Assembly (NCBI GenBank): GCA_040954595.2
Contig: CM082595.2
Location: 2,790,001 to 2,854,000, forward strand
Source of the DNA: Balanoglossus misakiensis
Lineage: Eukaryota; Hemichordata
Length of the DNA: 64,000 nt
Direction of reading: 5' to 3'
Shown: positions 13,501 to 28,500 of the stretch, piece by piece
How positions within the stretch are numbered: position 1 is the first letter of the stretch
Layout of the letters: each line of letters starts with the position of its first letter
Made by a program: the position numbers and the translations under genes
Notes under the pieces: generated by a model
Databases searched by the model: none
The model's input: only the letters and a program-made list of their open reading frames with translations
What the model was told of the DNA's origin: nothing

Positions 13501-16500
13501 TTGTTTAGTCCAGTGATGTGCTTACGCTTGCACTGTAAACCAGACTTTTTCATCCCTAATGCTCTTTTAATGGTTTCAACTTTCTAGAATTTAATGTTAT
13601 GGCTTGGCAAATTTTATTGATATGTCTACATGTCTGCTCTAATTACTTACTGTGAGCTTGTAGCCTGTTCTAGAGGTAACACAGTCAAAGCTGCAGATCA
13701 AATGTCAAACCCAGTAAAGAAACTGTACAGTGTAAGGGGAGAACCATTTGATTTCTGGTGGGAGGGGGGGGGGGGGGGGACTTTTGGATAAATTGCTGAA
13801 ACAGTGGCTGAAATGCTGACATACCAAAGAGCTCCATCCCCCCAGAAATCTAATGGTTCTCCCCTAAATGGGTTTTCCTATCCGTTTGCTGTCCATTGGC
13901 CTGCCAGCATAGTAGGCAGTCAGAGTGGATATTCCATTATTAACAGAGGTTGGGTCAGATCAGTACCTTGAAAACCAGGTACTTATTCCATAGTATTGTG
14001 CTGTCAAATGGTGCAAACATGTATGCTGTTTAAAATTGTTTGATATGATGAATATAGGATAATCTTCAGTCAAAAAAGAGCACTTTGGGGAACACAAATG
14101 GTTGTATAGTTCTTTATCTCTTGGTCTCAGCAGAAGTAATTAAAGATAATTATGGGTAATCATACATGCCTGAATTATCTCATTGCCGTCTTTTATGCAC
14201 AAAAATCTGTGCCTGGGCTTCTAAGGAATTCCTAACTGTAATTACAGCCAGTCTTTAAATGGAAGAGCTATTTTAAGATGTTTTCCACCATTGATAGGAT
14301 TTCTAATATATGTTGAGGGTTTTTAGTGGCTTGTGTTTTCACAACAAGTTTTACGTGTCGGACCACATCCTCTCATTTGAGAACAGTTCGGCCAACAATA
14401 TATTGCCTGGTCTTTATATCTATGGCTATTATGTTATTAAAGAATGCCTGTAGTACTACTACACAGAAATACTGACTTGTATATTCGAGGGTTGTGCATT
14501 ACCGAATAGGTGGCCTTCATAAGTAAGTGAATGAATCAGGGTTCCCGCTGGTACGATCAATGCCAACTCTAGGTTGATCCAGACCAGCGAAGCTAACAAG
14601 GGGAACTAAAAATAAGTGATGAATGGATGTATTATTAAACGGTCGTTTCACGAGGTTACTGATGAAGTCATTTCGATGTGTGAGATCATTGACATTTAGC
14701 GAAAATCGTGTGTGCCGTTATTGGGCTATTTAAAGAGTACCACAGTTGGCATCTAATAGTTGTGACCGTGTATTGATAAGTTTGTGGTAATTCCACTATG
14801 CAGCTTTGATAGGTTTAAATCAACAAATTAGGCAGACAATGGGGAAGATTTTGAAACTGAGTCGCAGAAGTTGTACGGACAAATGATTTCCGGGGACAAC
14901 TGGTGATAGGATGCCAGGACTGATTTGTATTCTGAAATGTCCTAGCGATTTGACAGTGTATTGGTCGACAAGTTGGGACAGAGTTAAAGGGTAGGGCATC
15001 GTTTGTGATTGGGCGTCATTAAGCTGTTTAAAAACACACCGTTATGCGAGGGTCATCTCTGTGAAATCGGTTCTTTGTCGGTGTGTGAGGATCAAGATTT
15101 TGTATTGTTGGAACACCTTGGCCAATCCTTGTATATGTGGTGGATGATCAAGTCAGTTGTCACAACTAGTTTGAAAACAATCAATTATGCAAATAAAAAC
15201 AAGCGATCACAAGAGAAGGGAAATCCAAAGAAAGATAGAATGAATGCAGTCTCTGTACCTGTCGGGCGGCAAATATTTATGGAGAAGATTTGTCAAATTA
15301 GCCTGGTATGTTGTCTTCCATTGTAGTGGAACAAACCCTAGGTCAATGAATTGCTTATTTGTTGGGTGATATTGACATTGACAATGCCCGGTACCAAGTG
15401 CGGTTGTTTGTTCGCGGCACAAAGAGTAAAATGCTGGGCTGAGTAGAGATGAATGGGACACTGTGGTGTAATGAATCTAGCCTTGTGATCAGAAATACAA
15501 GGATGGATTAAGAGTATTTTAGTCCGAAAAAAGGTCAGATTGGATGAAATGAAAACCCTGACGTGTTGTTGGCAGTGTTCCCTCTATAACAAACATCATT
15601 TTTAAAAGCTTTGCGTTAACTTGACGATTTCTAGAAATTTCACTGAGTCAGCCCTATACCATTGCATGTTGGGATAATTTTCTCGAGTCACCAGTGAGTT
15701 TGTTGAGTCAGTGGAGCATCACATGGCCTTAGAGAGCACACTGGTGGTTGGGTTCCTCTGGAACTGACAGTGTGAATGGTTCACTGATTGTTTTCTGTCA
15801 GGATGATAAATTTAGCATGCGTAAAGTGAACAGAAAAAGGTTGAAAGTTTAAAACTGAGTGTAGACCTCACATGGGTGAAATCTTTTGGTCAGGGTGTCG
15901 TGACCCCAAAATGAACGTAACCTGAGAATGGCCGCTGCAAAGCACAAAGAGCTGTCAGGAAAAGCACTTGCAGAGAAAATATTCCCGAAAGAAGTTTTTA
16001 AACAAACAAAAAGTATGAAGCAATTAAGTTGGAAGAAAAAAAATGAGTCCACTTGGTTTTATCTGGAGGGAAGAGGCCAAATCCTTGGGGTTGTATATTC
16101 AGATCGGAGAACAGATACCTGCAGGGTCAGCATGGTTGTGTTTATATGTCTGAAAGGGTTTGATTTCCTCTAATCGATCTCGCTCGCCAAGGATTTTTTA
16201 AAAGGGGAGGAAAATTGAAACAGTGTATCCAATTTAAGTGTTTAGAGGTCACACCAGGCAAAGTTGATGAAATTGGTACTGAAGAGTTGATGCCTATTAA
16301 GCTGCAGTGAGCGAAAATCGCAGTCTCAACAACCATCTGTGATTTTGTCTTTAAAGGGCAACGATCCTCATATGTGCATGTACCAAACCAGAGACTCTGG
16401 TTACAAAATTGTATACAGTAAATGTAGTTTCAACCATGGTTTATAGTTCTGAGTAACATGTACGTGCAAATATTATTTTTGAGTGGGGGAGTTGCTAACT

Positions 16501-19500
16501 GTAAAAATTGTCTAGACATAGTTATAACTCAATATGATTTATAGATTTTACCTATATTGGTGTATATATCGTGATTGATCTGAGATTGTGTGTTTGAAAA
16601 GGCAAATTTTTAAAACAACTCTAAAATCATTGATGGTGGTATTACTGATAATGTTGTTGTGAGTTACAGTCAAAATTTGATATCTGGAAAGAGCAAAGAT
16701 GCTCATCTGTTCTGTAAATTGTGATGTTATTCAACCTTGTTGTATGATAGCAACACTCCGATCCCACCTTGTTGCAGCTGTTTCTTATCTCCCGTGAAAC
16801 TGCATTCAATTTAACCGGAAAGTAGTCCCAGTATTCGAAGGTATTCGACAGATTAATAGCTGTAGAAATTTGCCAGAGTGTTACGAGAGACTTTTGTTCA
16901 TTGAAAAAGCAACCTCAAAATACCACACTCTGGTATGCCTGGAGCACTTCCAAGAAATCACCAACTCACTTCAAATATGGAAGAAGAAATTTGTTGTTTA
17001 CAAACAGCAAAGTGGGACAGGTGTGGTTCTGATGATGGTTAATTGCCCTTTAATTAACCCTTTCACCACCATGGTTTGGTCCAGATCCATTGTTTTCTAT
17101 GGAAAGGTTGGACCTCTGTAGATGGAACTGGGGGTGAAAGTGGGTTAACAGAGATACGGTGATGACTTTGTCGTTTTCAACAACAGAATTCAAAGTTTTC
17201 TTTTCGAGTCAACACAGTTTGGTTTCCATTCGAATGCAAGTGTTTGTCAAGTTGAATAACGTTATCTAATGCAAAATTTTGGGTGTCAATCCCAGATTTC
17301 TTGCGTGACTAGCGGATAGCCTGGAGCAAAATATGACCAATTGTTTTGGATGAAGGGTAGGAATTTGTTGTTTTGGCAAACTGTTGTGCTCATGTTGTAA
17401 ATAGTTTGGCTTGGAAGGTACCCAGAAGTCCCAATGTCCCAGAATGTAGGTCAGTCAGTCTCAGAAATATTGGAGGAATTTGGTCAAGAAAGGGCATTAT
17501 GTACTTTGCTAATTCTACTGGCGTTACTTAACCGCTAACTGGACAGAAATGGTGATGGCTAATACACCATTGGCTTTGGTTTATTCTGTTACTTGTACTA
17601 GAGATTGTCTTGCTGGAATATTCATTTTCTATCTGAAGTCACCACTTAGTGTGTACAATGCCTTGATTCAAGGATGGTGTAATATATGAACCTGCCCACC
17701 CTTGCTGCCCTGTAAATGGGCCCAACCTTACCATTGAAGACAGTGGAACATACCAAATAAGGGCAATAAAAGGGGGAGAGGGAAGGACAGTGTAAAACAA
17801 CATCTAGGTAGGTCCAACCTGGACATTTGAAACCACGGGGTTGATTTCTATTCTAGTGGAAAGGGGATAGCGTTACGCAGATTGTATTTTTGCTACAAAA
17901 GTACATCATGTTTGCACACAACATTAACTCAGAAAGGAACTTCTGATGTAGCAGTGAGCTTGATTGCAGAAATCTCAACGCAAGGTCAAAATTAGCTAGG
18001 CCACCTAGAGTACACATACACACCAATTAACAGCAGATACAGCCTGGTACAAGTATAATTTCAATCATAATATAATCTTTTATATAACCAATAAATCACA
18101 ATTTTACGATAGTGATATCCAAAATTTGGGTCAGATTTCTAGATAAGGATCTGTGGGTGAACATTTCAAGATTTGTTGTACATGTTAATTTGTTTGTTTT
18201 TAGCACTTTGTAAAGATGTTATCAATATGGATTGGTCTATTGATTTCAGTGAGCCTTGGCGGTATTTCTCAAATCTTTTCGTTGGTTGAAAGGTGCTTTT
18301 ATCAATGACCCTTGCACCGTCTTACTTTTTTTCTCGCCCTTCGATTTCGACATCAAATTGGGACCACTCAACTATAAAATGGGGTGGGACGGTGTGAAAG
18401 TCTGGAGAAGTAGTTTCGAAGTTATCCAGCATGTTGTTGAGGTTCAGTGGTTATCAAGATGACCAGCTTGATACAAAAAAAGCCAAACTTGTCCTCTTGA
18501 AGAATAAATTTTGTTTGATCGTACTTTCCTTTGTGAAAGGTGTACCAGCTAGTTTGATCAAATGTGACTGGGTCACTTGAAAGATGGATATCTGGGGATA
18601 CTGGCAATAGCGTATTACAGTTTTATTACTTTAACATGAAGGATCTTCGTACATTCTTTTTCAGCAGAATGTGCGATATAGCCTTCAATTCTGACATTGC
18701 AAATTATCGTCATGGAGATTAAGCCAACTTAAGTTCATGAGGTTGGTCATAAATTTGTAATTTCTCAAGGACCATGAGTCAGTCTTAAGATTTGACACTA
18801 TACATTAACCACAGTAGTTGACCAGAATGTTGGATTCTGACATGATCATAGGTTGTCATGGTAATTCCAAATTGACAGGAAATGTAGTAAGTTAATTAAA
18901 TATACACCAAGTAGCTCGACCGATGGGTGTCTGGGTGTGGTAGTGAGGAACTAGTCTGCCCACACTTATGTACTTTAACAGCGATTTGGAAGCATTTGGA
19001 GTGAAATATTAACAAAGTTCTGACGCAATATTACCTTGGTGAGATTGGCAAAGATCTGTGAAATGTTAACATTATGTGAAGTAACACAGATGCCCTGTGT
19101 AACGGTGCTTAGCCTTGTTTACCTTGATAGCAATTCCAAAGATGATGGCTGTCTATGAACAGTTAGTTGTTTGTAGTCTGGTATACTAGTAGAAGGTGGT
19201 GTTCTTTTGCGGGTTTCGCTGGTATTTGGCAAAGCCTTGGAGTTAAACCTGAAAGACCAAAAAACAGAAAATGTCTTTGGTTTATCTTTCATCAAATGTA
19301 ACCTGGCATTTATGAAATGTTGGATTGTTACTGGGAAAGAGGGTTCTCGGAGCAGTTGCAGTGAATGAAAAAAAACCTAGAGTGGTCCTGGTAGAATGGA
19401 TATAGGACCACTTCTTAAATGTTGAGGAGGTAAACAGCGTGTTTTGAATAAAGTCTCGCAGTGGCTGCAACAATGCCAGTCGGGTGTGATATGCTCTTCT

Positions 19501-22500
19501 GTGTAGTCTAGACATGCATTATCTAGTGAGTGCGTGACTCAAGTGGTTTCCTTGACAACAGTCGGTTGCCGACCCCCCCCCCCTCTCCACTGTTCTCACT
19601 TCCCAGGTGCACATGGTCCCCTCGAAATTAAAAATAATCTCTGTGTCAAGTGTGCGAACTGGATAACGTGAAAAAAATTTGGACATTTTTTCTCAAGGTT
19701 CTTCTGTTTCCGATGTGACCATTCATTGATACGTTAGTCAGGTTGGCTTATGTTCAAAACGGGAGATCTTTTTTCAAAGATTTGTGTCGAGTTCTCCGCT
19801 CTCTGCCACACAGATCGTGTCCCATCTGACTTGGGTATTGTTGACAGTGCAAGTGCCTGTCCTTTTTCAACGATTGGAATTTGGATGGCTTGACAAAAAA
19901 ACAACACAGAGCAGTGTTGTTCGATAGCACAATGACCCGCGTTTGGGAAATACCCAAAATGAAGACAAGAAAAGGCAAAAGCATAGGGGTGTGTAGGATC
20001 GAGACACTGAAATCAGAGTTCAAAGAAATGTACTGTAGACTTAAACGGAGGTTGTCCCAGGAAGTATAATAGACTTGGGGTTTGGGTGTCAACAATGGAT
20101 TTTTTGGCCTCACGCAGGAACTACGCTACAAGGTGCAATTGAGGACATATTAAGTAATTATGCATTTTTTGTGGATCGATTCATTAAAAAGTAGCACAAG
20201 ACATTAAATTGGGAGGTGACGGATGAAGATCAAACTTCACGAGTTGTCAAATTGTCAGAAATTTGTGAAATCACAGAGAGTCCGTGGTGAAATCTAGCTT
20301 AGCCTTTTACCGTCACACTGAATTGGTGTACGGCCCTGTGAGAGTTAAACTGTCTGGTTGATAATCAGTGTTAATTTTACGATTCAGAGATTTTATAACT
20401 GCACTTGTTCCATTTCCATAATCATATATCAAAGTAAAAAGTCATGATTTATGAGACCAGTCAGATCTTGCTTTGAAGCTGTACAGGTTTCATTTGTGTG
20501 AGATTTTATGTTTTGAAATATTCTTCAATTTCTTCGTGTAGAAAACAAAGAAAACACTGTTTATACGCAGTATGCTTTGAAAGATTTGCACTTTTTGAAC
20601 TTTGCGAGTCACATGAGGTTAAACGCAAGTAGGATTTCAACATGCGTCAAAACCATTGAAGAATAAGAATGTATAGTTTCCCCTGGGGAGGTGGTGAACC
20701 AGAGAGCAAAGCAAATAAATAAACTGCCCAGACAAGGGTGTTGTGAACTCAACTAGTCAAGCGCTGTGTCTCCAGAACTCTTTAAAATATAATAAGTATA
20801 AATAGGAGACTGTGTTTGAATGGAAAAGTTTACATACACTTAGATTAGGTAAATAAATATGGTTTGTGTTTGGGGACACGAAATGGCGGCCTTGGATGAA
20901 TGGAGTGGGTGTCATTCATGCGTGACTATTGGGTCAGCCGAGACCCTGATCTTGTGTGTTTGGAGGTGCCCAGGAGAGTATAAACAACTAACAAACAAAC
21001 AGTACATGATCTGTCTGTCTGTCTGTCGGTCGGTCTGTCTGGTGAAATTGTTGAAATATTTATCTTTTCTGTCTGCGGGGTTGATAAAGAGTTCAGCCAA
21101 GCTGGAAGGTGTGAATTAACATGAATCTGTAATTTCATGTCTGGAGTTATCAACTTTCATACTGAACCAAGTAAACAGGCACAAATAAACACGCTGAGGT
21201 CAAGGCATCTCGGGACGTCATAGAACTCAGATCTCGGAAAAAATATGGCAGATTTATAATGTATTTAGAGTCTGCCAAGCATCATGTTTGACAGGACTGG
21301 TAGAAAATTTGCAAAATATGTCACACGGTGCTAAGCGACATCCGTTATAGCCAAGGCAATTAAATTTCACTACCTTGTTGGAAACTGTTTCATTTCTTCT
21401 CGGAAACGAAACCGAAAGGTGCAGTCTACCATTTTTGCAGAGTCTCTTGAGAGTGTACTTGATCGTTTTCTTGTGAAAATGTTCAAATATTTACCATGAA
21501 ACATAGGGTCTCAGTTTCAAGAGTTTGATGAACTCTTGTTTGGCTTTTGTCAATGGTTGAGTATTTTATCATAGTGGGGGAGGGAGGGAATGTGGAAAGA
21601 GACGAATAAAACAAGGATCATAGCAATAATAAGTTCAATTATGGGAATTTGATTATCTTTTATGAAGAAAGAAGTTGCAGTTTCAGCAGTTTTTGTTGAT
21701 CCCAGAATTATGAAAAGTCAAAACAGTTGAAATTTCCAAATTGAACAACCCCTTCCCCCCTTCCACAATCCTTACCAGAGTAGATCATGCCCCTGAAGCT
21801 GGGCTAGATGGCTTTAGATTTATCAGACAGGGGTGGACAACACTGGTGCTCATTAATTGATACTAAATATCTGTAGTTATCACCAATTAGCACGTTTCTA
21901 TGATTAAGTTTGAGAAATCAGTTAGGCATCTCTGAAGTACCTTGTTGACCTTTGCAATTGCTTTGATTAGGGTCCTCTGAAAAGATTTAGGGAGATAATG
22001 GATTTGGCTATGATAAATTAAAAAAGACTTAAATGATAGGGTATAATTACATATAATTACATCAGCATTTACAGAGGTTGTTTTTCACTGGCAACTTTGG
22101 AAGGCTGATTGGGCAGGCACCATGTTTTATTGAGTTCTAAGAAAACAAACTAGTGTTGTTTGCATCGAAAACTGGTGAAGGAAAAGAAAGTTGTCCCCCT
22201 CCCTAAAACTTGCTGACTTTAATACTCCCTTGAAGCTGCAAAATTTTGGTTAAGCCAGTTAAACACAAATTCAGTGTCTGCTTCATAAATGTAATTACTT
22301 ATTCATGACCAATGCAACTACCTGACCAATCAGAAGTGTGGTCAACTTTACCATGTCTTTCACCCTTTCTGACACTTGTCAGCCACAATATGTGGTGTTT
22401 TTGTTTCCATTGCAAAATTGACTCAGTTTTGAAGGCAGATGTTGCTTCAGATGGAAAAGCAAGAAAAAATGCCCCGTTAGCAGTCACTGCAAACTGAAGA

Positions 22501-25500
22501 ACTTTAGAAACAAACCATTTCAGAAGGGCTCCAAACTAAAGAAAGTTAGCTGTAAAGCAGTTCAGTTGCATTCAATTTAATAAGCAAATTACCACTTTCG
22601 ACCAACATGGTTTGGTCCAAATTCATTGTTTTCTATGGTAAAGCTGGACCTCTACAAAGGAAAACAGGGATGGGAGGGTTAAGCTGTATCAGGGGCTCCA
22701 CAGTAGCAGACAAACAGAGTACACACTGAAAAAAACTTTCACAATTTGAGGAATTTCACGAAGACAAGGTTTTCGCCCCCCAGCAGAACACATGTCGGTC
22801 GAGTAGCAATTGTAAGATTCTCTTCTGTGTCTCTGAGACTCGTCTATTACACAGTTTATACCACAGTTTACTTTGCCTACCCAAACAACTGTTTCACCAA
22901 CTCCTCAAACAAGAATAGCCTAGAGGGGGGTTAATTAAATCCATTGTTTCGGCAATTGTCTAGTTGGTGTTCGACAGATCCAACAAAGCATGTAGCGGTG
23001 ATGTGAAGTGGTTCGAATGGCAGCAACATTCTAAAGCAACCACTCGGGAAGACTCTGTGGTTCATGATCCAAGATTAATTAGCTCACTTGCAAAGCACTT
23101 AAAAGATGACACTATAATACTGCAGAACGCAGAGATATTTCCACCACTTTCCTCAATCTCTACTTGGAAAAGTTTCTGATTTTCTTGCAGTTATATCGAC
23201 AACTTGTCTGCTTACAGCGCAAAAACATGAAATTGCCTCATTATTTTTTGCAAAATTTACACTCTTACAAAATGGTTTGAACTTTGATTTGAAACCAGTT
23301 AGTGCATAATCACCAATATAAAGTTATGTTGTCTAGTTTTATAAAAACAAAGATTTGACAGGTTTGTTTTGTTTTGTTTGGTGAATGCCAGCTCTTTAAG
23401 AAATGATACCGGGGAATGGAGATTCTGTTACTTTCGGAGCAGTGTAACTTTTATCGCATGAGGTTCGCCTCATCATGTGATGGCAAACCGGGGTTGGTGA
23501 CTGACATTGAGAGTTGTCTCCGCCCAGCACGAAAGAAGCAACTGCTTACATAACATCTAGGTGTGGAATGCCGTGTGTTTTGTCCCTGCAAAAATTTTGT
23601 CACTCATCGGAGTCAATCACTATTCATTGCGTTTTCACTCAAGGTTGGCTGAATTGTCTGGGAAGACGTTTAACAAGGGTGTCACCCGCCCCTCCAATAG
23701 TATCTATGACTGCAGAGGAGTGTTTTGCATTTAACGGCACTCAGGGTTCTGAATAGCCGAGCCTGTTTTTCAACTCAAAGATTTGCCATCTACACTACAC
23801 TGCTAATTGCTTGATGATTCTCTTGGCCATCGAAAATGAACAGAAACGCTGGATTCAGTCGGTTTAACCCATTCTCGGGATATAACAAACGCAATATGCA
23901 TGAAATGCTAATCCTAACCGTACTTCTTCAGGTCATTGGTTTTCCAAAAAGTCTTTGCCGCAAATACGATCAGCGAGATCGGCTAAGAAATAGTGGGTTA
24001 AACTCAAAGCCTAAGTCTGTCCATTCAAGGCTTACAGAAAACAATATGCATCCTCTAAATACCATTACAGTGCACTGACATGCATTCCCCAAATGCAGTG
24101 TTTGTTTGAAGGAAGTTGCATTGAAGGAGAACGATTACGTTTCTTTTCCCAGACCCACATCAAAAGTCAATTTTTAAGCTGTGGAAATTATGTACGAGGG
24201 TATGTCGACCATTAAACCTTTAGTCAGCAAGATGATTTGACATTGCTGTGAAACAGGGGTCTTAGCGTTCATATTGGAGCATTATCTGATGTGGATTTCT
24301 ACTCCAACTTGTGTTGCTTTTTCGGATTATCGCCGATAACATGCACTCGTTCTGTCAAGCACTTTCAATTTGTTTAACTCTTTTACCGCCAACGAAGTTT
24401 GCTGAAACAATTTCGTATTTGTGAGTCAGCAGAATTTTAACCTTTGCTCTGTTTTACACTCTGGATCTGCAGTGTAACTAAATTGTTTGATTTAGAATTT
24501 CACGTCTAGCACAGGATAGTTGAACATACAAAAGTTCAATATGAGCAAAGTTTGTTATGATGAAAAAATGATAAGGATTTTTACGTCAGGAGTGAATTCA
24601 AAGCTAGATAGTTTTGAAATGTCTAAGTAATCACTGATTATGTCAAAGCAGGGCTTCTTATAATCAAGACTAAGTACATAATTGAACGTCCAAAAGCTAT
24701 AATATAGGCACTAAAGTTAGTTGTGATTAAGATTATACGCCAACACCTAGATAGTTTTGAAATGTCTAAATTACTGTAAAACACTTTATTTTCGCGAGCA
24801 ATTAATTTTCGCCAAATACGCGAGAGCCAAAATAGCGTGCAAATAAAAAGTCGCTTAAATTGTTTTTGAAGGTAACGATGCAGTGAATGAAATAAGAGAA
24901 CGCGAAAAATAATACTCGCGAAACAGTGGCCTCTCTCGTTATCGCGAAAAATTTAACTCGCGAAAATAAAGTGTTTTACAGTATCACCGAATCAAAGTAA
25001 GGCCTCTTATCACCAAGTCTCAGTGCATTATGGGAGGTGCCCGGTATTTGGAGCACGTGCAGAGACCACTCAGTGATGAGTGTTTGGAGCACATGTACTG
25101 TGGCTGTCTAAGAACGTGTAAGAGCGTCTTCACAAAGGAGGCAGGGCGCTTCAGCTCGACTGAATCTCAGTGAATACCGTTGTTACGTACGGTGAACTAT
25201 TGTGATCAGGAAAGGAAATAGTGCGAACAATACATTGTGTTAGCGGGGAGAAAAAAAACGCTTTCCCGGTGCCAAACCCCACAATTATACCTTAATGAGT
25301 TACAGGGTTTTTCAGCATTAAAATAACTTGGGCAAGTGACTGTAAAATGCAGGCTTAATGAAGTCATTTCTGGCGGCTTAATTAGATTGGCGATCGACCA
25401 CCGCCCTTTCTTTTCATGGGAAGTTTACGGTGCCATCTGAATAAGCCTGGCCATGGTGAGCTACTGGAGAGAGGAAGATCGGTGAATGAAACAGGTGGTA

Positions 25501-28500
25501 GTCATGCATGAGGCGGACTATACCACTGAGACAACAGATTTCAGAAATAAAGATAACGTGCCTGGGGCACACGTTTCTTGGTCAATGATCGGTTGCCAAG
25601 GAGACCAAATATCAACACGCATTCAGCTGTTGTGGGTTTGAAGGTTTTGTTTGTGAGGGGATTGAGGAAAGGAATTTTCACACCAGTATGTGATGGACAA
25701 GGCCAGTGTGGTTCTGTTTGTTTGCCAGTGTCCGACCGAGGCAGAGTGCCTTTAGAGCTGAAATTTCAACAGTTACGTTGGAAGGATTTGAAATGTCAGG
25801 ATTTGTACAACCAAAATGTAATAACTATAGCTACAACATGATCTCCAAATACTGCTTTCTTTGATTGTCAAGTTTCGTACAAGGTAGCACTATATATTGT
25901 ATTTCTCAATGTAATGAGAAGAGGTCATGGTTGAAAACTTTCAATGTACTTTGTAAATTGTATGTACATTGGCCATGATTAATACCGGGGATAAATAGAG
26001 CAGTTTGTGTGTGGACGATCTTGCAAAGACTGTTCATCATTTGACCTCATTCTGTTGCTAGGTGATAAGTTCTAGTTGTACTCATCAATTCAAGTACTGT
26101 GAGAAAATTGGTTTGAAGAAGTTGACATTGGAAGTCTGTCAATTGCATTGTAAAACCAAAAGGCAATGTTTGCTTGTTTGTACATATAGTGACAGGCCAC
26201 GGGCTGGCTGCAGGAATTTGGGGAATTTTTGCCAGTTTTGGTCCAAAATAGACAAGACATCCAACGAACATTACCAAAAATGTGGAAACGTTTGCTCAGA
26301 ATTTTAGCAAGCTATTGTCTACCATGACATTGTCACGCTGTCATTGTACGGTTGTTTTTCTTGGGCTGTGCTCGTACAAGTAAAGTTGTGTCAGTATTGC
26401 TCTTGTAGAAAGATAGCGAAATCACTAATCAACATTAGGCATGGAGTTAACTGTCTGTCGATTAGACTTTTATCAGATCTCAGATGCAGTTACTATAATC
26501 CTACTTAATTTGTCCAGCTATCACCAGCAGAAATAGATAATGATATTTGACCAAACTATTATGAATGAAGGGGAGACTGTGTGAAGCCTTCAAAACGTGT
26601 CTGATTCAGGTTGATTTCAAACTTAACCCCTTCACCAGTTTGTGCACAGTTGCTAAAATTTGCATTATCTGGCATTGATATTAAAAAAATGGCTACGAGT
26701 GATACCTTGATAAGAATTGGTTTTCTTACGAATGAAACACAGAATTGGTCATGATTGTATGACTGTTTGATAAACATTGGCTGTACTTGATGAGCCCAGC
26801 AGAAAAGTAATCATTCTGAACTTTGCAGTCTTTTCCAAGATAATAGAACCAATCCACTGAGAAAGAATCTTATGTAAGGAATTGTGCCTCAATCAAGGCT
26901 GGCATCCATGAAATGCGCCTTCTTTCCACACAAAGGCATTGTTTTCTTGCTTATTCACAACAAGCTCTGATTTCGTGCACTGTTTAATGGCTCAGACAGG
27001 TATGCCAATTATGTTGGATGAAAAACTTTCTTGTAATTGACTTCTGTCACAGAAAAGAGAGAGAGAGAGAGTGATCACGTTAAATTGAATGCGGATTTCT
27101 TGAGAGCTTAAACTCAGTCAAGTCGTTTTTTGGTTATTAAAGAAAGATGCTCTGTCTATCTGTCAGTCAGACAAGAAAGCAATCATGTGACTTGTGGTGT
27201 CAAAGGTCAAACAGCAACAGGTGGCTTAATTGAAACTTGTAATTTGATTACGGGGATTTTTGATATACCCCTATAATTAAACTTTCTCATTTGAGTGATT
27301 TGATCGGTAGAACGGTCTATCTTTACTGTGCTCGATTGACGCAAAGATTGTCGCCGAAGCTGAAGCCAGGGGCTTTAGTTAGTTACAAAACAACTATCTC
27401 AGTGGATGTGTTTATAGAGGTTGTTTAGTTTGGGCGACAGGAAATGGATACGGATATGATGGGTATTTGTGTAAGGTAGTATGGTCAGGTGTTAGCCGGG
27501 CTTTGTCCGAAGTACTCTCCCTATACAATTAGTATACTATTTTGACGCCCTCTAAGAACGAATGTGTGACCGAAATGAATGGAGTACTTACTTATCAGAT
27601 AATTTGGGTGTGGTCTTGTAATTTACAAGAATAACACTTTAGTTTGGGATCGGAAGGGATATTCTATGTCATGTGAATCCCAATAAGTACTATGACTTGC
27701 AGAATTTTACTGAATTAAAAAAAAATCATAGACCAATCTGTTGTCCAGAAATCACTTATTATTGATTTTAGTTGTGACTAAGTACCTTAGTTAGACAACT
27801 GACAAACCAAACATAATGGAAGACACAGCCAAATCCTTGACAGAAACTTAAAGAAAGATGTATGTCCAGTATTTCAAAATGACTTAGCAGTCCCTGAAAA
27901 TTAAGCATCGCGAAACAGTTGCCTCTTTTGATATTGAAAGCATGTGAGGGTTATCATGGTCCAGGGCAGAGAAACATCCCTGGTGCAGACGAACCCTGAT
28001 GGCAAATGGCCAACCATTGATTTCTAGAATCCTGCCATCCATTGGTTGTTGGCCGCTTTTCATATTCAAATCAGCCAATCAGAATCTATTTTAAGAAGTT
28101 TATTCCAGTTCACCAAATCATGGTTATCCCATCAGGGGCAATTGTCCTAGAACTAGCTGAAGTAATGTCAAGTCCCAAAGTTAATTGCCTGGTGCAGGGT
28201 ACGGGCATTGTCTGGACAGATATGTGAACAAAGGGTTGTGTAGGAGACAAGACTGCCATCTAATGAAGACACTGTCTTACACTGTCTGGAGGAGAAACAT
28301 AATATAATTGTAGTTTGTACGACTAATCGCATCTTCCAACTTGTCAGTCATGATTGTATAGAAAACCGCAAGTAATGGCCAATTCAGAATAAAAATGTCA
28401 CTTTTTCTCAGGTACTGTCTATGCCTATGTTTTCTTTGGTGCTCTTGGATAACATTGGCTGATTCGCCCACACCATGATTCCCCCAGGTGCTGCTGGAGT

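Noticed and set aside
20859-21153. Open frames over the CTGT repeat
   Set aside because: Microsatellite translation on both strands, no domain.
26623-26645. TTAACCCCTTCACCAGT, like a MITE end
   Set aside because: Similarity stops after about 15 bases; no core or second end.
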